From Gemmatimonadota bacterium (GTDB taxonomy: Bacteria; Latescibacterota; UBA2968; UBA8231), in the NCBI GenBank assembly GCA_018673255.1, contig JABHDC010000153.1:1-5131 (forward strand): DNA of 5,131 bases, given 5' to 3'. A model generated the notes under the pieces. That model searched no databases, had not been told where the DNA came from, and saw nothing but the letters and a program-made list of their open reading frames with translations. The first letter of the stretch is position 1. The number at the start of each line of letters is the position of its first letter. This document shows, in pieces, positions 1 through 5,027 of the stretch. The translations under genes were made by a program, and so were the position numbers.

Positions 1-618
1 ATAGACAGGATAAGAGGCATGATCGCGAGTCTGGTGTGCTCGATGCAAGCAATTTCGCGGTGGCGAGACCTGTCGCTGATTGGTGAAACCGACGTTTTCC
101 GGCGGGTCAGAGGGTGGCGCCTCTGACAGTCGGTCCAGGCGCTTGGATGCGGGCACAGCCCCATCCTCTGGCGCCGGCGTCCATTGCGCCGACGACTCAG
201 GCAGCTTCGTCGAATTCGAGTTGGCGATCCAGGTGAGCCGGGGCGATGGGTGGGGCTCTGGATGGCAGGCCGACCGCGTTGAGAAACGCCTCAATCGCAG
301 ACGGCGCCGTGAGGGCAGCAATGATCTTCATGTGACCCGAACAGCTTGGGCAGACGGTGACGTCGTACTGAAAAACTCTGGCCAAGAGCTTGGCCCAGGA
401 AACCCGATGGTCTCGGCGTGTCGGTGCCGCCCCGTGCTCACAGCCTTCGGCCTGCGTCAACGTACTCGGCCCCGGAACGATCTGGGCCCGATCAGGGCAG
501 GCCGGCGCCAGCACCCCATGATATCGCACCAGGTTAAGCCGCGGTGGTGGCACGAGAGCGGCCAGTTTCTCCAGCAATTCCTGTGGGGATAGCAAGATCT
601 GGCACGTACCGTCCGCCC
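1..618 (-). mobile_element. IS91-family element, 3'-end fragment (copy A)
   Basis: Remnant of a rolling-circle (IS91-type) insertion sequence in reverse orientation. It holds the element end lying downstream of the transposase stop (positions 1-196) plus the C-terminal part of the transposase gene. The same end recurs at 2059 and 2374, each beginning with ATAGAC and lying 196 bp from the transposase stop, so position 1 is close to the true element end, although the window edge hides the junction. The inner boundary is abrupt: transposase-like codons on the minus strand can be followed to about 619, where a sorting-domain coding sequence begins on the plus strand. The 5' two-thirds of the transposase and the other terminus are absent, so this copy cannot move by itself. 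Family assignment rests on recognising the transposase C-terminus by eye. Confidence 0.8.
106..127. repeat. Subterminal inverted repeat of IS91 copy A
   Basis: GTCAGAGG (106-113) and CCTCTGAC (120-127) form a perfect 8-bp stem with a 6-nt loop, about 106 bp from the element end and 70 bp beyond the transposase stop. A similar but imperfect structure sits at the same distance in copies B and C. IS91-type elements carry palindromes near the end where replication starts, so a role in end recognition is plausible but inferred. Confidence 0.6.
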
Positions 619-619
619 G
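197..619 (-). pseudogene. IS91-family transposase, C-terminal fragment (copy A)
   Basis: Reverse-strand frame ending in a TGA whose complement is at 197-199. From about 619 it reads RADGTCQILLSPQELLEKL, then AALVPPPRLNLVRYHGVLAP, HRVSWAKLLARVFQYDV, a CPSCSGHMKII cysteine motif and the proline-rich tail LPSRAPPIAPAHL. This order is typical of the C-terminal region of IS91-type HUH (Y2) transposases, which nick and join single-stranded DNA at the element end. The zinc-binding N-terminus and the HUH and tyrosine active-site regions are missing, so the fragment is inactive. A TTG at 593-595 begins an apparent reading frame, but transposase homology continues upstream of it, so it is not a real start. 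The frame has no internal stop, suggesting fairly recent truncation. Over 105 aligned residues a hand count gives 86 identities with copy C. Confidence 0.85.
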
Positions 620-810
620 TCGAGATATTCGATATTCTCGGCCAGCGGGTGAGGACGTTGCTCAGATCAACAACCCACAGTCCCGGACAGTACTCACTTA
701 CATGGGACGGGACCGACGACAAGGGCATCAGCCTCGCTTCGGGGAGCTATATCGTGAAACTTGAGTTTGGAGAAGAGATAGAAACCCGGCAACTGACATT
801 ACTCCGGTGA
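619..810 (+). pseudogene. Secreted protein remnant: FlgD-like/T9SS-type C-terminal sorting domain
   Basis: The last 63 codons of a protein whose upstream part was replaced by IS91 copy A. They read VEIFDILGQRVRTLL, a GQYSLTWDGTDDKG strand-turn, LASGSYIVKL and a final TRQLTLLR before the TGA at 808-810. This is the FlgD-like Ig fold used as a C-terminal sorting tail on exported proteins of FCB-group bacteria, closely parallel to the tail of the metalloprotease at 3904-5007 (HGQRVRILI, WDGLADDG, ASGQYVL, MLLVR). The usual NxPNPFNPST motif that starts the domain is missing. An open frame continues leftwards to an ATG at 544, but 544-618 is antisense transposase sequence, so any product would be chimeric. 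The identity of the original passenger domain is lost. Its stop lies 23 bp before the next gene, so the two were probably co-transcribed. Confidence 0.75.
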
Positions 811-820
811 GTGCCTGATT

Positions 821-826
821 GGAGGT
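821..826 (+). promoter_or_regulatory. Ribosome binding site deciding the start at 834
   Basis: GGAGGT lies 7 nt before the ATG at 834. An in-frame TTG at 819 overlaps this Shine-Dalgarno sequence and would add five charged residues before the signal peptide, so 834 (or the adjacent ATG at 837) is the better start. Confidence 0.75.
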
Positions 827-833
827 TACAAAG

Positions 834-1742
834 ATGATGCGACTCGGCGTCTCGACTGTGTTGTTCGCAGTGGCAGTGACATGTTCATTTCCTGTATCTC
901 TGTCTGGTCACCGGGGAGAGATCGTGTATCCCTTCTCGGAGATCTCGGACGCCGAACTCGCATTGCTCGACCTGTTTGACGGCTCGGTGGAGGACTGGCG
1001 TCGCGTTATGGGCCCCCCAACCCTGACGGCTCGCCGGGATTTCTACGGGGAGGATGGTCTCTACTTCGACCATAACCTGGGTGGACGGTTGCTCGATCCA
1101 GTGGATGCGGATTGGGAAGTATGGTTCGCCTGGAATGAGACTCGTCAACAGCTATTCATCACAATGGAACTCATCGACGATGACTTCCAGAGCACTTTCG
1201 CCGGTGGGATCTTTCTCGGAGCGTGGCGCAACGACTATATGGGGTTCGTCGTCGACGGAGATCACTCCGGAGGGCAGTTTTTCTTCTGGCGTTCAGAGGA
1301 TGCAGATAAGCCATTGCACGTGACAGCCCAACACTATCAGGCGACGCCGGATGCGCCGGATGGGATTGACGTGGGGATGGGCGGGTTCCCCAGCCTGCAC
1401 TGGGCCCACAGGCCACCGTTCGCAGACGGACAAGTGACTGTCAACGTAGGCGGCCCGACGGTCTATGAGTTCAGCGTAACGGCGTTTGACAGCCTGGTCT
1501 ATGACAGCCCTGGAGAATCGATCGTGTCTCAACTGAGGCCGGGGGGCGTGATCGGCTTCCACTTCGAGTTTACCGATCACGACGCAGGACAGCCGCAACT
1601 CACATTCGTGCTTGGGCCAGGTTTTGGCGGCACAAATGCAGACGACATGAAAGACGCGATTCTTCTTCCTCATGCACAACGCACAGACGTGGCGCCCTCA
1701 GCATGGGGAGACGTCAAACTCTCCCCTCAGGACCGACGATAG
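834..1742 (+). CDS. Exported protein with CBM9/DOMON-like beta-sandwich domain
   Basis: Predicted 302-residue protein with a signal peptide at about residues 1-25 (hydrophobic VLFAVAVTCSFPVSLSG) and no further membrane segment. The mature part has features of the CBM9-like/DOMON-like sandwich found in secreted proteins of FCB-group and planctomycete-like bacteria: an opening DGSVEDW (49-55), WEVWFAW (94-100), the strand LFITMELIDDD (107-117), the acidic DYMGFVVDGDHSGG (134-147) and a closing SAWGDVKLS (289-297). Members of this fold bind sugars, haem or other ligands; which applies here cannot be read from the sequence, and no catalytic motif is visible. It has no C-terminal sorting domain, unlike the remnant just upstream. 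It probably belonged to an operon with that remnant, and IS91 copy A may have separated it from its original promoter. No terminator is obvious after the stop. The fold call is by eye; the coding call is firm. Confidence 0.7.
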   Translation: MMRLGVSTVLFAVAVTCSFPVSLSGHRGEIVYPFSEISDAELALLDLFDGSVEDWRRVMGPPTLTARRDFYGEDGLYFDHNLGGRLLDPVDADWEVWFAWNETRQQLFITMELIDDDFQSTFAGGIFLGAWRNDYMGFVVDGDHSGGQFFFWRSEDADKPLHVTAQHYQATPDAPDGIDVGMGGFPSLHWAHRPPFADGQVTVNVGGPTVYEFSVTAFDSLVYDSPGESIVSQLRPGGVIGFHFEFTDHDAGQPQLTFVLGPGFGGTNADDMKDAILLPHAQRTDVAPSAWGDVKLSPQDRR

Positions 1743-1814
1743 CCAGCCTGGTTTCCTCGGCAAGCAATCCGACACTCCCCTCCCACGCCAACTGCCCCAC
1801 GAACCCCGGATCAT

Positions 1815-2058
1815 CTGGGTTGTCCACCTGACCGGACGAGTCTGGATCGACATCTCCATGGCGATCCGGGGGCGGCCGCTGAAGACGACGTGACGCAGCT
1901 GTCCGATCCGGGCCAGGAAGTCCGCCTGGTGTTCCTGGATCATGACCATCAGGTCGCTCTGCATGGCCCCGGTGAGGACAGTCGACTCCGAGGAGAACAT
2001 CACCGGCAGCTCGTAGGTGCGATACAGATGGATCACAAGCCTGAGATCTCGCGTCCGT
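1815..2058 (-). pseudogene. Unrecognised gene fragment truncated at IS91 copy B
   Basis: About 80 codons on the minus strand, reading away from the IS end. The frame looks genuinely protein-coding: third codon positions are almost all G or C, and the translation is balanced, with segments such as LVIHLYRTYELPVMF, LMVMIQEHQADFLARIGQL and RHVVFSGRPRIAMEM. It has no credible start, because the frame simply runs out of the IS end at 2058. Below about 1815 codon use loses this bias and the composition turns erratic, although the frame stays open until it overlaps the 3' end of the CBM9-like gene antisense. I do not recognise the family. Most likely it is an internal piece of a host gene broken by the element; a cargo gene of an IS-derived unit is an alternative. 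The lower boundary is approximate. Confidence 0.45.
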
Positions 2059-2165
2059 GGATAGACATTACAAGCAGGCACTATCGTGAGTCTGTTGTGC
2101 CCTATGCAAGCGATTTAGCCACGCCGGGCCTTGCAGTTCATTGGTGAACGGCCGTTTTCTGGTGA

Positions 2166-2187
2166 GTCAGAGGGCGCCGCCCCTGAC
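2166..2187. repeat. Subterminal inverted repeat of IS91 copy B
   Basis: Equivalent of the copy A stem, 106 bp from the shared ATAGAC. GTCAG pairs with CTGAC, followed after one A/C mismatch by further GC pairs toward the centre (GGGCGCCGCCC). Several bases differ from copy A, yet most of the pairing remains. Confidence 0.5.
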
Positions 2188-2256
2188 GGTCGGTCCAGGC
2201 GCTTGAATTCGGGCACAGCCCCATCCTCTCAAGCCGGCGTCCATTGCGCCGACGAC

Positions 2257-2355
2257 TCAGGCAGCTTCGTCGAATTCGAATTGGCGATCCAGGTGAGCCG
2301 GGGCGATGGGTGGGGCTCTGGATGGCAGGCCGACCGCGTTGAGAAATGCCTCAAT
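2257..2355 (-). pseudogene. IS91-family transposase, last 32 codons (copy B)
   Basis: Short C-terminal remnant with the tail LPSRAPPIAPAHLDRQFEF and the TGA complement at 2257-2259. It is identical to copy A over these codons except for one Leu to Phe change near the end. Everything upstream is gone, so it has no function as a protein; its value is as a marker of the element's end and history. Confidence 0.75.
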
Positions 2356-2479
2356 TTCGTGATCGCCGGTGGCGGATAGACCGGATAAGAGGGATTACCG
2401 CGAGTCTGGTGTGCCCGATGCAAGCAGTTTTGCCGTGGCGGGACCTGTGGCTCATTGTAGAACGGCTGTTTTCTGGTGG

Positions 2480-2501
2480 GTCAGAGGGTGCCGCGCCTGG
2501 C
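2480..2501. repeat. Subterminal inverted repeat of IS91 copy C (weak)
   Basis: Same location as in copies A and B, 105 bp from the shared end. Only the outer five pairs remain (GTCAG against CTGGC, one of them a G-T wobble), so the structure is degraded here. Confidence 0.35.
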
Positions 2502-2571
2502 GGTTGATCCAGGCGCTAGGATGCAGGGCACACCCCCATCCTCTGCAGCCGGCGCCCAGGGCGACGACGAC

Positions 2572-2889
2572 TCAGGCGGCCTCGGCGAATTCGAGTTGGC
2601 GATCCAGGTGGGCCGTTGTGATGGGTGGGGCTCTGGGCGGCAGGCCCACCGCGCTGAGGAACGCCTGAATGGCCGCCGGCTGGGTGAGGGCGGCGATCAC
2701 CTTCATCCGACCTGAGCAACTGGGGCAAACGCTGACGTCGTACTGAAAGACCCGGGCCAAGAGTTTGGCCCAGGAAACGCGATGGGCGCGGACGCCACCT
2801 GCGGTGTCGTGCTCACAGCCTTCGGTCTGCGTAAGGGGACTGGGCCCGGGTACGATCTGAGCCCGATCGGGACAGGCGGGCGCCAGCAC
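2572..2889 (-). pseudogene. IS91-family transposase, C-terminal fragment (copy C)
   Basis: About 105 codons ending in the TGA complement at 2572-2574. It shows VLAPACPDRAQIVPGPS, HRVSWAKLLARVFQYDV, CPSCSGRMKVI and LPPRAPPITTAHL, matching copy A at 86 of 105 residues by hand count, with most changes in a variable patch just before HRVSW. An ATG read from 2892 is created by the junction and is not a native start. The open frame continues upstream to 3054 through unrelated sequence, which inflates the apparent gene. The N-terminal and catalytic regions are missing, so it is non-functional. The divergence from copy A indicates a distinct element lineage rather than a simple local duplication. Confidence 0.82.
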
Positions 2890-3055
2890 CATGCAGGAAA
2901 AAGCGGTCAGTCGAGATAGTCGTACGCATTGGACCGTCTCGCACCTGTATCGGCCCGGTCGGCGTAAACTGCGAGGCGGCGCGGCATCATCATGTCGCCA
3001 GACGTCGACGAACAGCGGATTGCGATCCTCAGCTGTCCACTGAAACAAACACACT
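2890..3055. other. Stretch without a supported gene
   Basis: The 166 bp between the truncated end of IS91 copy C and the terminator. A 50-codon plus-strand frame (2890-3043) starts at the IS junction, and two minus-strand frames also cross the region, but none has a ribosome binding site, a recognisable motif or consistent codon bias. No tRNA cloverleaf or CCA end is visible. It may be the tail of a transcription unit destroyed by IS91 copy C. Confidence 0.4.
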
Positions 3056-3090
3056 GCCCCGAGGGCTTCAGCGGCTCTCGGGGCTTTTTT
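3056..3090 (+). terminator. Rho-independent terminator
   Basis: GCCCCGAG (3056-3063) pairs perfectly with CTCGGGGC (3077-3084), extended inward by a G-T wobble and two further pairs around the loop TTCAGCG, followed by six T (3085-3090). The T run makes it a plus-strand terminator. No intact plus-strand gene lies directly upstream, so it now insulates the protease operon from readthrough. Confidence 0.85.
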
Positions 3091-3110
3091 CGTGCCAGAC
3101 CGCCAATGAA

Positions 3111-3130
3111 TGTGTCAAAAGACAGACACA
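3111..3130. promoter_or_regulatory. Inverted repeat upstream of the promoter, possible operator
   Basis: Two overlapping inverted repeats: TGTGTC (3111-3116) with GACACA (3125-3130), and the tighter TGTC-AAAA-GACA (3113-3124). The site ends 2 bp before the proposed -35, where an activator or repressor could sit. No matching regulator is encoded nearby, so function is inferred from position and symmetry only. Confidence 0.3.
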
Positions 3131-3132
3131 TC

Positions 3133-3160
3133 TCTTGAGTTGAGACATAAATGTTACACT
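3133..3160 (+). promoter_or_regulatory. Candidate promoter of the protease operon
   Basis: TACACT at 3155-3160 is a good -10 element preceded by TG at 3152-3153, giving an extended -10. TCTTGA at 3133-3138 is a -35 candidate at 16-bp spacing. Transcription would start near 3167, leaving a leader of about 160 nt before the first gene. It lies downstream of the terminator and upstream of the first start codon, as expected. If the organism uses a Bacteroidota-type sigma factor the consensus would differ, so this is moderate evidence. Confidence 0.45.
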
Positions 3161-3243
3161 TCAGGCGTTTGCGGCGAACGGTGTTCTGTGCATCTAGACC
3201 GGTAGGGCATCTCGCGGAATCGTCGCTCGGGACCGGAAACGCG

Positions 3244-3271
3244 GAAGGAGGAACAAAAAAACCAATCCTTC
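3244..3271 (+). other. Leader hairpin enclosing an orphan Shine-Dalgarno-like sequence
   Basis: GAAGGA (3244-3249) can pair with TCCTTC (3266-3271) around a 16-nt A-rich loop. The left arm overlaps GGAGG (3247-3251), a strong ribosome-binding sequence with no ATG, GTG or TTG at usable spacing downstream. It lies about 60 nt before the real ribosome binding site of the first gene. It could be a relic, an mRNA stability element or chance; no known riboswitch class is recognised. Confidence 0.25.
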
Positions 3272-3329
3272 AGGCGAGGACGTCAGTAGAAATGGCCCTA
3301 TCACGGAACACTACTTGAGGAGATTGACA

Positions 3330-3887
3330 ATGCGCTTGGCAATACCGGTCGCTCTCGCGCTTCTCATCGTTGGCGAAGCCATGGCGCTCAGGCCTACGGC
3401 CTCGTTGAGCGAGATGACGGCTCGAAGTGACAAGATCGTCATTGGACGGGTCGGCGAGTTGGCCCTGACAACCACTGAATCTGTTCGCCTGGCTGACGAT
3501 CTTCGGGCGACGCTGGTCTTTACTTACATGAATATCGAGGTCTTGGAGACACTGAAGGGTGAAGGAGGTTCTTCAGTGACCGTGAAGCTCTTAGGGGGGC
3601 GTGTCGGCGAATCCATGACCGTCGTTCCAGACGCGGCAATGCTGATTCCAGACGAAGAGGTCATGGTCTTCCTACAATCTGTTGATGGGACAGCCTCAGA
3701 TGGCCAGTACCAAGTCCTGTCTGGAGATCAGGGTGTCTTTAGTATCCGAGAAGACGGCACACTGAGCCGCAGATCAGCGCATCCGAATTCTGCGCTCGCC
3801 CCTGGATTTGACGAGTCGTCGATCCCGGTCTTGGAACTGCGACAAGAGATCAACGCGGAAATCGAGCGCCTCGAAACGAGCAACTAG
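3330..3887 (+). CDS. Small exported protein of unknown function, partner of the matrixin
   Basis: Predicted 185-residue protein. GAGGAG at 3317-3322 lies 7 nt before the ATG at 3330. A TTG at 3315 in the same frame overlaps that sequence and is rejected. Residues 1-19 form a clear signal peptide (MRLAIPVALALLIVGEAMA, cleavage after AMA), so the protein is exported. The mature part has no membrane segment and no cysteine. It is rich in beta strands: SDKIVIGRVGEL (33-44), a strand with FTYMNIEVLETLKGE (64-78), VTVKLLGGRVGE (83-94), a VVPDAAMLIPDEEVMVFLQ block (98-116) and YQVLSGDQGVFSIREDGTL (127-145), then a helical C-terminus (ELRQEINAEIERLE). I recall this layout as a widespread exported family often placed beside matrixin-type proteases, but I cannot name it or confirm that here. 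It is the first gene of an operon, with its stop 16 bp before the protease start. A chaperone, inhibitor or accessory role toward the protease is inferred from context. Confidence 0.75.
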   Translation: MRLAIPVALALLIVGEAMALRPTASLSEMTARSDKIVIGRVGELALTTTESVRLADDLRATLVFTYMNIEVLETLKGEGGSSVTVKLLGGRVGESMTVVPDAAMLIPDEEVMVFLQSVDGTASDGQYQVLSGDQGVFSIREDGTLSRRSAHPNSALAPGFDESSIPVLELRQEINAEIERLETSN

Positions 3888-3892
3888 GGCAT

Positions 3893-3898
3893 AAGGAG
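3893..3898 (+). promoter_or_regulatory. Ribosome binding site of the metalloprotease gene
   Basis: AAGGAG lies 5 nt before the ATG at 3904 and 8 nt before the adjacent ATG at 3907. The second has the more usual spacing, so the protein may begin one residue later; this does not affect the signal peptide. Confidence 0.65.
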
Positions 3899-3903
3899 AC
3901 CAG

Positions 3904-5007
3904 ATGATGCGAACGATCACTAGAGTAATGTTACTGGCCGCCATCCTGGTGTCGCTAAGGGCTCAGGTGGCATTCGGAGACTGCGACCTTGGCGAGGGAG
4001 AAATGATCTTCATTGCAAATATCGATTCCTTCAGCAAGTTCGGTAACACCTACCCGAAGGTGTATGCCACCAATGAAACCAGCGATCCGACCGACTGCGA
4101 CTATCTGTATCTGGACCACGACCCGGTCTTCCTCAAAGGGCGTGGCACGGCTGACATCGCAGCATCAGGAGAAGGAACAGCAATAGATGCGGCAGCTGAC
4201 CAGTGGGATGACATCGACGGAGAACTGTCCGTTACGACGTCAACACTTCCAGTCTATCAATGGGGCATTGATCCCACAGACGGCCAATTCGAAGTCCATT
4301 TCATCGACTCGTTGGTCGGAGGTGGATTCACTGCCATAACGATGATTACATACAATACGAGCACAGGCGAGATCACCGACGCCGACATCGTTCTTGACGA
4401 CTACAGCGGAACCTGGTTCATCGACACGAACAGATGCACCCCAAACAGAGACACGCTTGATGTTGAGGGTATTGTCTTGCACGAGATGGGGCATGCGCTA
4501 GGCATCGCCCACTGGGGGAATACCAGCGCCGTCTATGACAAGCCAACGATGCATGACGGATGTGTGGACGGAGGGACCTACAGCTATGAGGACCCAACCC
4601 TTGAGCAGCAAACCCTCGAATCTGATGACCACGCCGCGTACTACTTCATCTATGAGAACGGTGGCGTCAGGGACACAAGATCCGTCGACAAGCCGGTCGG
4701 AGTTGGTGGAGACTTCGGAATACCCTCCACCTTCGAGGTTGCGCAGAACGTCCCAAATCCGTTCAACCCGTCGACCTCTGTCACCGTCACGCTGAATCGG
4801 AACTCGCCACTGCACGCCGACGTCTACAATGCACACGGACAACGGGTACGAATTCTCATAGATGGCTCCGAAATGGATCGAGGGAGCCATGTCCTGCAAT
4901 GGGATGGGCTGGCGGACGACGGACGACCAGTCGCATCCGGGCAATATGTCCTAACTGTTCGGATGGCAACTGAGCGCCAAGCAATCAAGATGCTCCTCGT
5001 TAGGTAG
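3904..5007 (+). CDS. Exported matrixin-family zinc metalloprotease with C-terminal sorting domain
   Basis: A 367-residue protein. Residues 1-25 form a signal peptide (LLAAILVSL core, VAFG before the mature Asp). The catalytic domain covers roughly 70-250. The metzincin zinc motif HExxHxxGxxH is complete as HEMGHALGIAH (193-203), with zinc ligands H193, H197 and H203 and catalytic base E194. M216 in KPTMHDG is a plausible Met-turn. TGEITDADIVLDD (154-166) is the usual matrixin strand ahead of the active site. No cysteine-switch propeptide is apparent; the four cysteines (27, 65, 178, 220) could form disulfides. After a linker at about 255-275, residues 277-367 form a FlgD-like/T9SS type A sorting domain: NVPNPFNPST (282-291), HGQRVRILI, WDGLADDG, ASGQYVL and terminal MLLVR. 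The enzyme should hydrolyse proteins outside the cell or at its surface; the substrate is unknown. It is the second gene of the operon with the small exported protein. Only 20 bp separate its stop from the IS3 end, and no terminator is seen there. Confidence 0.9.
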   Translation: MMRTITRVMLLAAILVSLRAQVAFGDCDLGEGEMIFIANIDSFSKFGNTYPKVYATNETSDPTDCDYLYLDHDPVFLKGRGTADIAASGEGTAIDAAADQWDDIDGELSVTTSTLPVYQWGIDPTDGQFEVHFIDSLVGGGFTAITMITYNTSTGEITDADIVLDDYSGTWFIDTNRCTPNRDTLDVEGIVLHEMGHALGIAHWGNTSAVYDKPTMHDGCVDGGTYSYEDPTLEQQTLESDDHAAYYFIYENGGVRDTRSVDKPVGVGGDFGIPSTFEVAQNVPNPFNPSTSVTVTLNRNSPLHADVYNAHGQRVRILIDGSEMDRGSHVLQWDGLADDGRPVASGQYVLTVRMATERQAIKMLLVR

Positions 5008-5027
5008 CGGAGTGATACTTCCTCATA

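Larger units (their letters stand above)
2059..2373 (-). mobile_element. IS91-family element, 3'-end fragment (copy B)
   Basis: Second copy of the same element end, same orientation as copy A. GGATAGAC at 2059-2066 marks the outer end, and the distance to the transposase stop is again 196 bp. Positions 2241-2355 match copy A 181-295 with only two mismatches, whereas the outer 100 bp is much more diverged and contains compensating 1-bp indels. Homology stops at 2355. About 18 bp of unassigned sequence follow, and then the outer end of copy C begins at 2374, so B and C are head to tail. Confidence 0.75.
2374..2889 (-). mobile_element. IS91-family element, 3'-end fragment (copy C)
   Basis: Third copy in the same orientation, starting with GGATAGAC (2374-2381) directly after the debris of copy B. 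The transposase stop lies 196 bp in, as in A and B. Homology to copy A ends sharply at 2889 (GCACC shared, then different bases), equivalent to copy A position 515. The distant terminus is absent. The head-to-tail arrangement suggests that C inserted at or next to B and was later truncated, with the rest of B lost. Confidence 0.78.

Noticed and set aside
80..592. 170-codon plus-strand open frame
   Set aside because: Lies antisense to the recognisable IS91 transposase frame; its translation is Arg/Gly/Ser-rich without motifs.
885..1679. Several open frames antisense to or out of frame with the CBM9-like gene
   Set aside because: Shadows of a real gene with signal peptide and ribosome binding site; no independent start signals.
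1890..2147. 85-codon plus-strand frame over the unrecognised fragment
   Set aside because: The opposite strand has the G/C-biased third positions; this frame is His/Gln/Asp-rich in the manner of an antisense shadow and crosses the IS boundary.
2059..2376. IS91-type GAAC/CAAG target tetranucleotide next to the outer ends of B and C
   Set aside because: The bases next to GGATAGAC do not show either tetranucleotide; the exact ends or the target preference of this lineage may differ.
2131..2715. Plus-strand frames across IS91 copies B and C
   Set aside because: Antisense to the transposase remnants and spanning a junction between element copies.
1..2889. CRISPR array or tandem repeat array
   Set aside because: The repeated sequence is long IS91 end sequence present three times, not short regularly spaced repeats.
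2890..3043. 50-codon plus-strand frame starting at the IS junction
   Set aside because: Its ATG is at the breakpoint, there is no ribosome binding site, and the composition is Arg/Ser-rich without a motif.
2907..3131. 74-codon minus-strand frame
   Set aside because: Runs through the intrinsic terminator and promoter region and has no recognisable content.
3167..3329. Riboswitch, for example a cyclic di-GMP class
   Set aside because: The leader contains some GC-rich repeats (two GACCGG) but none of the conserved core sequences of known classes that I can recognise.
4240..4944. Minus-strand frames inside the metalloprotease gene
   Set aside because: Antisense to a well-supported coding sequence with catalytic and sorting motifs.
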